Shown: piece after piece, positions 16,551 to 26,198 of the stretch
How positions within the stretch are numbered: position 1 is the stretch's first letter
Layout of the letters: each line of letters opens with the position of its first letter
Source: Microbulbifer litoralis
GTDB taxonomy: Bacteria > Pseudomonadota > Gammaproteobacteria > Pseudomonadales > Cellvibrionaceae
Length of the DNA stretch: 64,000 nt
Direction: 5' to 3'
Assembly (NCBI RefSeq): GCF_023634065.1
Contig: NZ_JALKCV010000013.1
Span: 1 to 64,000, forward strand
Translations under genes and position numbers: made by a program
Notes under the pieces: model-generated
What the model saw: only the letters and a program-made list of their open reading frames with translations
What the model was told of the DNA's origin: nothing
The model's database searches: none

Positions 16551-19500
16551 TTATTGCAGGATCAGGTTGAAGCCCGGCTGGATAAAGATGGTGTCCGGGT
16601 GGGCCACATTACTGGTGGTCCAGTTGTCGATGGTCACGGTGCCGTTACCGGTATAGGAGAAAAATGCGGCCCCCGGGTGCGGCGACGAAAAGCGCGACGT
16701 GGTCACACCGTCGAGGCCGGTGCCGTCGATGGCGATATCGTTGAATACCACACCCTCGAAGCCACCGCCGTAGCCCACCTGGATGGCGCTGCGCTGGGTA
16801 TCGTAGATATCGACCCGCGACACGGTCACATTGCGGATCGGGTTCGAGGAGGCCTCCAGGTCGATTGCACCGCGCTCGCCGTTGTACAGGTCCCGGCTGG
16901 TGCCGCTGCGAATGATCGTGCTGTCGGTAAATTCAATTCCGCTGTTGTTCTGGAAATGATAACCGGGAAACACGGTATTCATGCGGAAACCGGAACCGCC
17001 GACGGTATCCACGATCAGGTTGTAACTGGCCTTGTGGCCGCTGCCGCCGAAGAAGGCCACCGCCGCCGCGCGCCAGTTGTTCTCGATCGTGTTGTGCGTG
17101 AAATGGTTGTTCACCCCCGCCGGCGCGCCGTTCACATTGCTGGTCCACACCGCCAGACCGTCGTCGCCGTTGTTGCGCACACTGCAATTGCGCACTGTGC
17201 TGTTGCTGGTGCCCTGGGCGAAGTTGACGCCGTCGGCCAGGTTGTTGCGGATACGGCTGTGCTCGATCAGCAGGTTCTCGGCGTGGATCGCCGGCGTATG
17301 CGCATAGTCGCCCACCCAGAAGCCGGCCTCGAAATGCTCCAGCCACACATTGTGAATGCGCGAGTCGTTGCCGAAATTATCCATAAAGCCCTTGTAGATG
17401 GCGTTCTGGCTGTAGCGCGAGCGCAGGTTGGAGTTCATGTACACATGGCTGAAATCCAACTGGCCGAGAATGCGCAGCGAGATACCGCCGCTGGCGGCGT
17501 TGGCATTGGTGAACTGCAGGTTACTGTGCCAGATACCGGCGCCCATGACGGTGAGATCCTGGATCATATTGTCCACACTGCCCACCTGCCACATATCACC
17601 CAGGTGGAAAGTACCGGCCGGGATATACAGGCTCTGGCCCGTGGACACGGCCTGCGCCACCGCGCTCTCGAAGGCCGCCAGGTCGTCGGCGCCGTCGTTC
17701 GCCACGGCGCCGAAATCGGTGACCGCCACCGAGTTGCCCGGCTGTGCAATCGGCGCGGGCACGTCTTCGATTTCCAGGAAATCCACCCCGTACTCGATGG
17801 CATCGCCGCCTTTCTGGATGCGGATCACATCGCCCGGCTGCAGCGGTGTGGCCAGTTTCCAGTGCACCTCGTCGAAACGGAATAGCGGCCGGCCGCCGCC
17901 GGGGGCATCGTTGGGATGGTCGCCGGAGAAATACTGCCAGGCGTAGTAGGAGGTCAGCGGCACCGTCTGCGCGAAGTCGCCGTTGACGTAGACATCCAGC
18001 GAGCCGTCCAGGCCCATGCCATCGCCGGAATCCGGCATGGTAAAGCGCATGGTCACGCCGGCACCGCCCTCGCCGTCGCGCACCGTCCACTCGGCGTAGG
18101 CACTGCCGCCGGGCAGGGCGATATAGCTCTGCTCGCTGGCCTCCGAGGCGACCAGGTCCTGGTCGAAGGTCGGCGCCGTGCGCAGGGCCGCGCCGCCGCC
18201 GATGCTGGCTGCATAGGTATCGTAGCGGTCGTAGGGCATGGCTGCGCCGTGGCTGTCATCCGGCTCCGGGTGCGGATTACCGGAGCCCGAGCTGCCCCCG
18301 GAACCCGAGCCGGAACTGGAACCGGAACCCGAGCTGGAGCTTGAACTCGAGCTCGAACTGGACGTGGAACCACCGGAGCTGGAACTCCCGGAGCTCGAGC
18401 TGCTGGAACTTGAGCCCCCGGAACTGGAACTCCCGGAACTGGAACCGGAATCATCAAAGCCGTTGATGGTGATATGGAAATCCGGCGACTCGTCCTGGAT
18501 GTTCACCACATTGTCGAACATGGTCAGGTTGTTGAATTCCACATCGCCCACCGCCGGACCCTGGCCGGCCTCCGGCATCGGGTTGGACCAGATACCGAAA
18601 CCCGAGCGGTTTGGATACTGCGGATCCAGGCGCGCGCCGGAAATGGTCACATCGGTAAATACCGTATCCTCGAACACATTCTCGTGCTGGCTGCCGGAAT
18701 ACTTGGTCTGGAACATGATGCCGTGGTAGGTCGGGTCGACGATTTCCAGATCGGAGATGCGGATGCCGCGGAAGGTATCCGAGGCGGAGAAGAGCCACAT
18801 CGCCGGGAACACCTGGTCGCCCCAGAAGTGGCCGCCGGCGCGCAGTATGGTGATGCCCTCGAAATTGGTCGTGGGCGAATACTGGAAGCCGGTGAACGGA
18901 TAACTGAAATCCAGCGAACTGATGGTGACACCGCTGTAGGTCAGTGTGTCCTCCACCTGGATATTGCGGAAAGTATTGCCCTGGCCACCGTAACTGGCGA
19001 GGCCGGCGGCGCGCCACGGTGTCATCGCGGTCAGGTTCTCGTACAGGTTGTCCTGCACGATACCGCCGCCGTTGTCGGTGGCCGCAAACAGCGCAAAACT
19101 GTCGTCGCCGGTTGTGCGTGCCTCGTTGTTGGAGACGTGGTTGCCGCTGCTGCCGTTGGTGAAGTTGAGGCCGTCGGCAAAGGTGTTGCGGATGCGCGAG
19201 TTGCGGATGGTGGAGTCGTGCACGCTGGCGCCCCAGAACATGCACACCTGGTGTTCCACCCACAGATTGTCCAGCGTCATATCGCGCACGCCGTTGAAAT
19301 CGAATACCTTGCCGGGGCCGTCGATGCGGTCGACGTAGTTGCCGAAGAAGGCGAAGTTGGCAAAAGTGGAGCCGTTGGCGGCGCTGCTGACGGCAAAGCC
19401 GGCATCGGTATTGGTCTGTGTCGACGGCGTGTAGAAGCGGGTGTACCAGGGGCCGGCGCCGACAATTTTCAGCGGCTGCTGGGTTACCTGGAATTTGTAG

Positions 19501-22070
19501 TTGGTCTGGTAATCACCCGGCGGCAGGTAGACGCCCTCGGCGCCGCTGCTGGCGGCCGTGGTAATCGCCTGCTGCACCGCCTGTTGGCTGGTGCCGCTGG
19601 GGGTGACGAAGTTGGCTGGGTCCGGATTCGGGATCGGCGCCACCAGCTCCAGGCTGATAAAGTCGATCGCGTACTGGCTGCCGTTCTCCTGGTCCTTCTG
19701 CAGGCGGATGCTGCTGCCGGCGGGAATCACCCGGTCGAACATCAGGTTGGCTTCGTCGTAGATATGCCGCGGCGGTCCGGCGCCCGGGTTGTTCTGCGGC
19801 GCGGCTTCGTCACCGTAGAGCCAGGCGTGTTTCGACGTCAGCGACAGCGCCTGCTCGAACTGGCCGTCCACGTACACGTTCAGCGTCGCCGAAGTGCCGC
19901 CGCCTCCGGGTGCGTCGGGGATCGAGAAGCGGGTGACCAGCGTGTTGGTATCGGCGGCGGTGGTGAATTCCACATAGGCGCCGGTACTGTTCAGGGTTAC
20001 CGCGCTGCGGCCGGAGGCCTCGCCGGCCAGGTCGCCGATGGTGCGGTTCGGGGCCAGCACCTGGGCGCCGCCGCCGGTTACGCCGTTTTCCGCCTGGTAG
20101 AGATCGTAGGGCATGCTGGCGCCGCGCTGGGTCGGATCCGGCTCCGGGCCCTCGGCCTGGGTCGTGCCGGTGACGGTATTGCTCACTGGCGAGGTGCCGA
20201 AACCGTTATAGGCGCGCACGCTGTAGCTGTAATCGGTGTCCGGCGTCAGGCCACTGTCGGCAAACGAGGTGGCGCTCACGTCGGCGACCACACCGCCGTC
20301 GCGCAGGACTTCGTAGCCGTCCGCCAGTGGCGAGGCCTGCCAGCTCAGAAACAGCGTGGTGCTGGTGCCGCCGGCGACGACCAGGTTGGCCGGCGCCTGC
20401 GGCGGCACCGGATCCGGATAGCCGTAGACTTCCACTTCGGAAAACTGCGCCGCACTCCAGCCGCTGTTGGCGGAGACATTGAGGCGGATATAGCGCGCGG
20501 CGGTTTCGGCAAAACCGGCACTGGCGGTATTGCCGCTGGCCGGATCGAAGATGTAATCGGCGGGCTGGACTATCGGTGCAAAGTTGACACCGTCGCTGCT
20601 GCCGAGAATCGCCACCGTCTGGGTGCGGGTTTCCCAGGCCGCATCGGCGGGCAACTTCATGGTCACCTGGCTGACGAAATGGGTCGATCCCAGGTCGATG
20701 GTGGCCGACTGCGGCAGCGCGCCGCTGCTTTCCCAATAGCTGGACGGGTCGCCATCCACCAGGTTGCTTGCCGGCAGGTGGCCCACCGCGGAGGTGGCGC
20801 TGACGGCCTTGTCGCCGGCCACATTGTCGTCGGTTGGCGGTGTGCCGCCGTCGGTGGTGGCGGAAACCGCGGCACTGTCGGCGGAGTTGCCGTTGCCATT
20901 GTAGGCGCGCACGCGATAACTGTAAGTGGTGTCCTGGGCCAGGCCGGAATCCGTATAGCTGGTGGCACCGGTGGAGCCGACTAGGGCACCGTTGCGCAGT
21001 ATTTCGTAACCGTCGGCGCCATCCGCGCTGCTCCAATTCAGCGTCACGGTGCTGACGGTGATGTCGCTCACCGCCAGGTTCTGCGGAATATCCGGTAGCA
21101 GTGGTGGCGCGTCGCTGCCGAACTGCAGCCAGTTCAGGTTCAGCAGGCCCTCACCGCTGCCGTTGAACACCAGGTACAGGTCGTGGCTGCCGCTGGCGTT
21201 GATGCTGGCGGTTTCGGTCACCCAGTTCTGCCAGCCGCCGGTGTTGCCGACATCGACGGTGCCGACCAACTGGCCGCTGACGCCGTCGAGCCTGAATTCA
21301 ATGCTGCCGCCGTTGCCGCTGGCGACCCGCGCCTCCACACTGCTGGCGCCACTGGCAAAATCGACATTGTCGAAACGCAGCCAGTCACCGGCCTCGACCC
21401 AGCCGACATTGCTGCCGCCGTCGATATCGCCGGTGGCTTCGAGTTGGATACCGGACATGGCGTCGTAGCTTTCCGCTTCAATGCGCGCGAAGGCATCGCG
21501 CGGTCCGCTGTCACTGTCCCCGTAAACTTCAAACTCGGAAACCTGTGCTGCCGGCCAGCTGCTGTTGGCGGTTGCCGTAACGCGCAGGTAGCGAGCGTCG
21601 GTTGCCGCAAAGGCGACATCCACCTGGTTGTTATTCCCGGGAGCAAAGCTGTAGCTGGCGCTGGCGACGATGGTGCTGTAACTGCTGCCGTCCGCACTGC
21701 CGGTGATGGCCAGGCTCTGGTTGCGGGCTTCCCAGGTCGCGGGCAAGGAAAGGGAGACGCTGTCCAACGTTTTTACACTGCCCAAGTCTACTGTCAGAGA
21801 CTGCGGAAAGGCGTTGTTGGCGCTTTCCCAGTAACTGCCCTGGTTGCCATCGTTGGCGTTTGCCGCGATATACACATCGGCATGGGAACTGGCAGTGATC
21901 GGTGCGCCCTGGGCCAGGTTGGTCTGCGCCTGGGCTTGGAGGCCACCGAACAGGTTGCCGGCGAGAAGAAATGCCAGCGCGCCCAGTCGGGATATTCCGG
22001 GGCGGTTGCAAGACGGGTGGCTGAGCGCCCGCCTCCCCGTTTTCGTCCTGTTGAGTGTTGCTTTCATCAT
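16551..22070 (-). CDS. Multimodular protein with two GH87-like catalytic modules (CBM32-CBM6-FN3-CBM32-FN3)
   Basis: 1839 residues, secreted (signal peptide to about AQAQ, residue 49). Order, approximate: F5/8-type CBM32 50-180, CBM6 195-320, FN3 325-405, CBM32 415-550, FN3 557-640, CBM35-like 655-800, right-handed beta-helix GH87-like module 830-1200, poly-Ser/Gly linker 1206-1262, a second CBM35-like 1268-1415 and a second GH87-like beta-helix 1420-1839. Both helices keep ADG(L/V)NF followed 23 and 24 residues later by the two Asp of GDD, the spacing expected of the GH87 active-site acids. GH87 enzymes cleave alpha-1,3-glucan or mycodextran. It heads the alpha-glucan locus as the probable extracellular endo-enzyme. 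Whether both modules are active is not known. Confidence 0.85.
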   Translation of the reverse strand: MMKATLNRTKTGRRALSHPSCNRPGISRLGALAFLLAGNLFGGLQAQAQTNLAQGAPITASSHADVYIAANANDGNQGSYWESANNAFPQSLTVDLGSVKTLDSVSLSLPATWEARNQSLAITGSADGSSYSTIVASASYSFAPGNNNQVDVAFAATDARYLRVTATANSSWPAAQVSEFEVYGDSDSGPRDAFARIEAESYDAMSGIQLEATGDIDGGSNVGWVEAGDWLRFDNVDFASGASSVEARVASGNGGSIEFRLDGVSGQLVGTVDVGNTGGWQNWVTETASINASGSHDLYLVFNGSGEGLLNLNWLQFGSDAPPLLPDIPQNLAVSDITVSTVTLNWSSADGADGYEILRNGALVGSTGATSYTDSGLAQDTTYSYRVRAYNGNGNSADSAAVSATTDGGTPPTDDNVAGDKAVSATSAVGHLPASNLVDGDPSSYWESSGALPQSATIDLGSTHFVSQVTMKLPADAAWETRTQTVAILGSSDGVNFAPIVQPADYIFDPASGNTASAGFAETAARYIRLNVSANSGWSAAQFSEVEVYGYPDPVPPQAPANLVVAGGTSTTLFLSWQASPLADGYEVLRDGGVVADVSATSFADSGLTPDTDYSYSVRAYNGFGTSPVSNTVTGTTQAEGPEPDPTQRGASMPYDLYQAENGVTGGGAQVLAPNRTIGDLAGEASGRSAVTLNSTGAYVEFTTAADTNTLVTRFSIPDAPGGGGTSATLNVYVDGQFEQALSLTSKHAWLYGDEAAPQNNPGAGPPRHIYDEANLMFDRVIPAGSSIRLQKDQENGSQYAIDFISLELVAPIPNPDPANFVTPSGTSQQAVQQAITTAASSGAEGVYLPPGDYQTNYKFQVTQQPLKIVGAGPWYTRFYTPSTQTNTDAGFAVSSAANGSTFANFAFFGNYVDRIDGPGKVFDFNGVRDMTLDNLWVEHQVCMFWGASVHDSTIRNSRIRNTFADGLNFTNGSSGNHVSNNEARTTGDDSFALFAATDNGGGIVQDNLYENLTAMTPWRAAGLASYGGQGNTFRNIQVEDTLTYSGVTISSLDFSYPFTGFQYSPTTNFEGITILRAGGHFWGDQVFPAMWLFSASDTFRGIRISDLEIVDPTYHGIMFQTKYSGSQHENVFEDTVFTDVTISGARLDPQYPNRSGFGIWSNPMPEAGQGPAVGDVEFNNLTMFDNVVNIQDESPDFHITINGFDDSGSSSGSSSSGGSSSSSSSSGSSSSGGSTSSSSSSSSSSSGSGSSSGSGSGGSSGSGNPHPEPDDSHGAAMPYDRYDTYAASIGGGAALRTAPTFDQDLVASEASEQSYIALPGGSAYAEWTVRDGEGGAGVTMRFTMPDSGDGMGLDGSLDVYVNGDFAQTVPLTSYYAWQYFSGDHPNDAPGGGRPLFRFDEVHWKLATPLQPGDVIRIQKGGDAIEYGVDFLEIEDVPAPIAQPGNSVAVTDFGAVANDGADDLAAFESAVAQAVSTGQSLYIPAGTFHLGDMWQVGSVDNMIQDLTVMGAGIWHSNLQFTNANAASGGISLRILGQLDFSHVYMNSNLRSRYSQNAIYKGFMDNFGNDSRIHNVWLEHFEAGFWVGDYAHTPAIHAENLLIEHSRIRNNLADGVNFAQGTSNSTVRNCSVRNNGDDGLAVWTSNVNGAPAGVNNHFTHNTIENNWRAAAVAFFGGSGHKASYNLIVDTVGGSGFRMNTVFPGYHFQNNSGIEFTDSTIIRSGTSRDLYNGERGAIDLEASSNPIRNVTVSRVDIYDTQRSAIQVGYGGGFEGVVFNDIAIDGTGLDGVTTSRFSSPHPGAAFFSYTGNGTVTIDNWTTSNVAHPDTIFIQPGFNLILQ

Positions 22071-22316
22071 CGAATCCTCGAATCGTTATTTTTTATCATT
22101 ACTTCCATGATGCTGCGGAACAACGCAGCGGAGTGCCGCGCGGCGCACAGCGACCGCGTGGTGTCACCTCCGGCGATTGCCGGACTACAGGTAAATTGGG
22201 ACTGCTGGCTGCTAAAGGAATGAGCCGGATTGGATATACAGCTGTGTGGAACGGTTTTCAGGATGGGTGGCGGAACGCCGAGATACCCTCATCACCGGAA
22301 TTTCATCACGTTATCT

Positions 22317-22341
22317 GCAAGGTGTGCACGGCACACCTTGC
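22317..22341. terminator. Perfect 10-bp hairpin downstream of GH97
   Basis: GCAAGGTGTG-CACGG-CACACCTTGC, perfect arms with a 5-base loop, lies 13 bases past the GH97 stop codon on the minus strand. No T-run follows, so it could be a Rho-assisted or mRNA-stabilising hairpin rather than a simple intrinsic terminator. Confidence 0.5.
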
Positions 22342-22353
22342 GAAATGGAACTT

Positions 22354-24405
22354 TCATTTTGATTCCGCTGCCAGCCTGATGGCCATGCCGCCGCCGGGCG
22401 CCAGTCGTGTGCGGATTTTGTCACCGGCGTTGACGCGGCGGCTTTCGATCACATAGCTCTCCGGATTAGCGCGGTAGTCCGCCTTTTCGCCATCCCGGTA
22501 GATGGTGGCGGTATAGCTTCTGCCGGTGTCGAGAAAATCCAGGTCCAGTGCAACATCGCGGGCTTTTTCATTGGTGATGGCGCCGACGAACCAGTCCTCG
22601 CCGCCGCGGACCTGGCGGGCGATGGCCACGTGCTGCCCGATGTCGCCGGACAGCACGCGGGTGGTTTCCCAGTCCACGGCCACGTCCTTGATAAACTGGA
22701 AGGCATCGGGATACTTGCGGTAATTTTCCGGCAGGTCCGCGGCCATTTGCACCGGCGAATAGATCACCACATAGAGTGCCAGCTGCTTGGCCAGCGTGGT
22801 ATTGACCTGGTTGTCGGGGCGCGAGGGCAGGGTCAGGTCAAAAATGCCGGGAGTGAAGTCCATCGGCCCGGCCAGCATGCGTGTAAAGGGAATGATGGTG
22901 GTGTGGTTCGGCGGGTTGCCGCCGTCCTCGGCCCAGGCGTTGTACTCCTGCCCACGAGCCACCTCGCGGGATACCAGGTTGGGATAGGTGCGGCGCTCGC
23001 CGGTATCCTTCACCGTCTCGTGGGCCACCACCATCACCTTGTGCTCGGCGGCGGTGCGGGTCACTTTCCCGGCGTGCTGCACGAATCTCTGCCCGTGGTG
23101 GTAGTTGTTGTTTGTCAGGAGTTCACCGGTTTCTACATAGCCGGTCTTGACTGCCTTCATACCGTGCTGCTGCAGGAAGTCGTAGGCTTCTTCGAGTTGG
23201 CGTTCGTAATTATCGGTTTCCGCGCCGGTTTCATGGTGACCGATAAGATATACCCCCCTGTCGCTGGCGTAGCGGCTGAGTGCATCCACATCGTAGTCGG
23301 GGTAGGCCTCGGTAAAGCGGAAGGCGCCGCCGCCGTGATTCCACCACTCGCCGTCCCAGCCGCGGTTCCAGCCTTCTACCAGCACACCATCGAAGCCGTT
23401 CTGTGCGGCGAAGTCGATATATTTCTTTGTGTTCTCGGTGGTGGCGCCGTGTTTGGGGCCGGAGTGCCAGGTGCCTTTTTCCAGGTGCAGCTCCCACCAG
23501 ATGCCGACGTACTTGCCCGGATGCACCCAGGAGACATCGCCGAGTTTATTGGGTTCGTTCAGGTTGAGCGTCAGGTAGGAGGTGATCAGGCCGGTTTCAC
23601 TGTCCGCCATCTGCACCGTGCGCCAGGGGGTGGAGAAGGGCGTGCGCGCTTCGACTTTTACCGGGCTGCCCTTGTGGATGGGCACCAGCGCCGCTTTCAA
23701 TGAGTGGCCTTCGCCGCGCAGGTTCATGGTGGCGTAGTCTTTCAGCACGGCCTCGTGAATGGCCAGTGCCGGTCCCCGCTCTCGGGTCAGTGTCAGCGGC
23801 GTGTGCACCAGCTCGACCTGCTCCAGTGGGGTATTCCTGGTCAGGTACTCGTACTTCTCCCCGGCCAGGGCCGGCGTCCACCAGGCGGAATAGTCGCCGG
23901 ACAGGTTGAATTCGCTCAGTTCGTCGAGGATTTCCACCCGGTCGAGATTTTCCTGTTCCGGCAGCCGGTAGCGAAAGGCAATACCGTCATCATAGGCGCG
24001 AAAGACCAGCTCCATCCGACGCGCCGGTGCAGCACTCTCGCTCAGGGTCAGTCGCATTTCGTTGTAGTGGTCGCGAATCAATCGCTGCTCGCCCCAGGGT
24101 TGCTCCCAGGTAGTGTCGGCGGAGCTGCGATCGACCTGTTCCACCACCATACCGTCGACCAGGTCGGCGGCGCGGCGGAAGTCGAACCCGAGCAGGGAGC
24201 GGTCGATCGCCGCCTGGCCATCATACTTTGCGCTGTAGGACGGCTGGCCCGATTCGGTCAGCCCGAACTCGAGAGTAATGTCGCCGGAGGGGGAGGCCAG
24301 CCGGTATTCGACTGCGGCAGTCGCGTGGCAGAAACAGAGCAGTGCGGCGGAGTGCAGCACTGAAAGTGATCGACCGGTTATTCTTCTGTTCATTGTTCTC
24401 ATCAT
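22354..24405 (-). CDS. GH97 alpha-glucosidase (inverting, SusB-like)
   Basis: 683 residues with a Sec signal peptide (to about residue 31): an N-terminal beta-sandwich (GH97_N), a TIM barrel and a C-terminal beta-sandwich. The three acids of inverting SusB-type enzymes are visible: Glu392 in GHHETG, Glu463 in AHETVKDTG and Glu487 in ARGQEYNAW. The position of the retaining-type nucleophile Asp is occupied by Gly (AVKTGYV), so an inverting mechanism is expected. It would act in the periplasm on oligosaccharides released by the GH87 enzyme. Two LacI-type operators lie about 90-130 bp upstream, so it is probably repressed until substrate is present. Confidence 0.9.
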   Translation of the reverse strand: MMRTMNRRITGRSLSVLHSAALLCFCHATAAVEYRLASPSGDITLEFGLTESGQPSYSAKYDGQAAIDRSLLGFDFRRAADLVDGMVVEQVDRSSADTTWEQPWGEQRLIRDHYNEMRLTLSESAAPARRMELVFRAYDDGIAFRYRLPEQENLDRVEILDELSEFNLSGDYSAWWTPALAGEKYEYLTRNTPLEQVELVHTPLTLTRERGPALAIHEAVLKDYATMNLRGEGHSLKAALVPIHKGSPVKVEARTPFSTPWRTVQMADSETGLITSYLTLNLNEPNKLGDVSWVHPGKYVGIWWELHLEKGTWHSGPKHGATTENTKKYIDFAAQNGFDGVLVEGWNRGWDGEWWNHGGGAFRFTEAYPDYDVDALSRYASDRGVYLIGHHETGAETDNYERQLEEAYDFLQQHGMKAVKTGYVETGELLTNNNYHHGQRFVQHAGKVTRTAAEHKVMVVAHETVKDTGERRTYPNLVSREVARGQEYNAWAEDGGNPPNHTTIIPFTRMLAGPMDFTPGIFDLTLPSRPDNQVNTTLAKQLALYVVIYSPVQMAADLPENYRKYPDAFQFIKDVAVDWETTRVLSGDIGQHVAIARQVRGGEDWFVGAITNEKARDVALDLDFLDTGRSYTATIYRDGEKADYRANPESYVIESRRVNAGDKIRTRLAPGGGMAIRLAAESK

Positions 24406-24492
24406 TCCATTCTTCTCGCTGAACCGTTTGGCGGAGTTTCATCTGCCAGCTGCAAAAGATGTTAATCAGCGGGGTTTGTCACTGTCCATCAA

Positions 24493-24508
24493 CTGAAATC
24501 GTTTTCAG
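24493..24508. promoter_or_regulatory. LacI-family operator O1 upstream of GH97
   Basis: CTGAAATCGTTTTCAG, a 16-bp near-perfect palindrome with the central CG typical of LacI/GalR operators, 88 bp upstream of the GH97 start. Confidence 0.75.
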
Positions 24509-24521
24509 GCCGTGAATTGCG

Positions 24522-24535
24522 TGAAAACGATTTCA
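24522..24535. promoter_or_regulatory. LacI-family operator O2 upstream of GH97
   Basis: TGAAAACGATTTCA, a 14-bp near-palindrome, 28 bp (about three helical turns) from O1, which suits a dimer-dimer arrangement on one DNA face. Confidence 0.75.
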
Positions 24536-24601
24536 GTCGCGCAGGTATCTATCTATTTATTTAGAAGCCTGGTTTCGACGATCAGTCGAGAATTTAAAAT
24601 G

Positions 24602-24636
24602 CAAAAAAAGCCCCGCCTAAAAGACTGTGCGGGGCA
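24602..24636 (-). terminator. Intrinsic terminator of the halogenase pair
   Basis: On the minus strand GCCCCGC and GCGGGGC pair across a 12-base loop and are followed by seven T residues. It lies 50 bp after the stop codon of the downstream halogenase gene, ending the two-gene unit. Confidence 0.9.
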
Positions 24637-24686
24637 GGAAGGAGAAGACTCGGAGAGCCTCGACGTACAAGCAAAAAATCGGGGGA

Positions 24687-26198
24687 TCAGGCTGGTGCAA
24701 TCTCCGCTGCGGCGCAGTGTTTTGCAATAAAATCCTCGTGCCTGGGCAACTGCTGGATAAAGTCTTGCAGTGCGCGGCGATAATTGGCGAGATGATTGCG
24801 GGTGGTGGCATAATCGAAACTGTTGACCAATGGTGAATGGGAAGCGGGCCGCAATCCCATGCCTTCACAGACCGAGCGCCAGCTCGCCACGGAAAACAGC
24901 GGCTCGATCGATTCCGGCACGCCGCCCTGGACGCGGAAATAGTCCACGGTTTCACGGAGCGTCTGCGGCCAGAGCATCTCCCGGCAGTAACGCCAGAATG
25001 CGGTGTCGTCGCGCTCGGTCAGGCAGTAGTGCAGTACGATAAAATCGCGGATCTCCTCATACTCCAACCCCATGCGCCGGTTGTATTCGCGCATCAGCGC
25101 CGGTTGGCAGTTGCGTTCGGGGAAATGCTGGATCAGGTGCACCATGCCGCGCACAACCAGGTGGATGGCAGTGCTCTCCAGCGGCTCGATAAAACCGGAC
25201 GCAAGGCCCAGGCCCAGGCAATTGCCTTTCCATGGCTCCCGCCTCACCCCTGTCTGAAAAGGGATCACTCGCGGATCGGTAAGAGCCTTGCCGTCCAGTT
25301 GTGCCATCAGCGTATCCATCGCCTGCTGGTCACTGCAGAAATCACTGGCGTAGACGTAACCGTTGCCGGTGCGGTGCTGCAGCGGAATTTTCCAGCTCCA
25401 GCCGGCAGCCTGGGCGATGGCGCGGGTATAGGGTGGAGGCGGTTCGGTATTCTCTGTCTGGACCGCGATGGCGCGGTCGCAGGGCAGGTATTCGGACCAG
25501 TCGATATACTCGGAGCCCAGCGTCTGCCCGAGAAGCAGTGCGCGGAAGCCGGTGCAGTCGATAAAGAAATCGGCGCGGCGCTCGCGGCCGTCCTCGAGAA
25601 CCAGGCTGTCGATAAAGCCATCGTCGCGCTGGCGCACCTCGAGCACCTTACCCTCGGTGCGGCGCACGCCCCGGGCCTCGGCGTAGTTCCGCAGGTAGCG
25701 GGCGGCCAGGCTGGCGTCCAGGTGCAGCGCGTAGCGCGCTTCGGAAACCGGTGTCCGCTCCGCGCCCTGGGGCAACACGAAACGCCGGTGCCGGGCCATC
25801 AGCGAGCAGGGGGAGAAATCCTGCAATGCAAAATCGTCTCCCTGTTGGCAGGACTTGAGCCAGTTCTGGTAGAAAACATACTCGTCCATATTGGCGCTGA
25901 TAGCACCGAACGGGTGGAAATAGGATTCGCCCTGTCGGCGCCAGTCGGAGAACTCGATGCCCAGCTTGAAGCTGGCATTGGTTTTGCGGATAAAATCCTG
26001 CTCGTCGATATTGAGCGACTGCAGCAGCTCGAGAAACGGCGGAATCGTGGATTCGCCCACGCCGATAGTGCCGATCTCCTCGGATTCCACCAACTCGACG
26101 GCGACCTCCTCGCGGGAAAACTGGTTGCTCAGTACCGCCGCAGCGATCCAGCCGGCGGTGCCGCCGCCGACGATGGTGATATGCCTGATGGGGTTCAT
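24687..26198 (-). CDS. Flavin-dependent tryptophan-halogenase-family protein (copy 1)
   Basis: 503 residues. FAD-binding GGGTAGW near the N-terminus, the invariant catalytic lysine in ASFKLGIEF (Lys78), the halogenase signature WSWKIP, and the PLEST segment linking flavin and active site are all present, so it should be competent to make hypohalous acid. Members next to TonB receptors and SapC are known in Xanthomonas, Caulobacter and Brevundimonas; some halogenate indole-type substrates in vitro, but the natural role is unknown. The start overlaps the upstream halogenase stop by four bases (ATGA), so the two are cotranscribed and translationally coupled. A strong terminator follows. Confidence 0.9.
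   Translation of the reverse strand: MNPIRHITIVGGGTAGWIAAAVLSNQFSREEVAVELVESEEIGTIGVGESTIPPFLELLQSLNIDEQDFIRKTNASFKLGIEFSDWRRQGESYFHPFGAISANMDEYVFYQNWLKSCQQGDDFALQDFSPCSLMARHRRFVLPQGAERTPVSEARYALHLDASLAARYLRNYAEARGVRRTEGKVLEVRQRDDGFIDSLVLEDGRERRADFFIDCTGFRALLLGQTLGSEYIDWSEYLPCDRAIAVQTENTEPPPPYTRAIAQAAGWSWKIPLQHRTGNGYVYASDFCSDQQAMDTLMAQLDGKALTDPRVIPFQTGVRREPWKGNCLGLGLASGFIEPLESTAIHLVVRGMVHLIQHFPERNCQPALMREYNRRMGLEYEEIRDFIVLHYCLTERDDTAFWRYCREMLWPQTLRETVDYFRVQGGVPESIEPLFSVASWRSVCEGMGLRPASHSPLVNSFDYATTRNHLANYRRALQDFIQQLPRHEDFIAKHCAAAEIAPA

Noticed and set aside
18284-18450. Short tandem repeats that might be a CRISPR or microsatellite
   Set aside because: They encode a Ser/Gly linker in frame; a similar linker occurs at 41590-41735 in the di-haem protein.
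18474-20984. 836-codon plus-strand open frame over the GH87 gene
   Set aside because: Antisense shadow; composition typical of reversed high-GC coding sequence.
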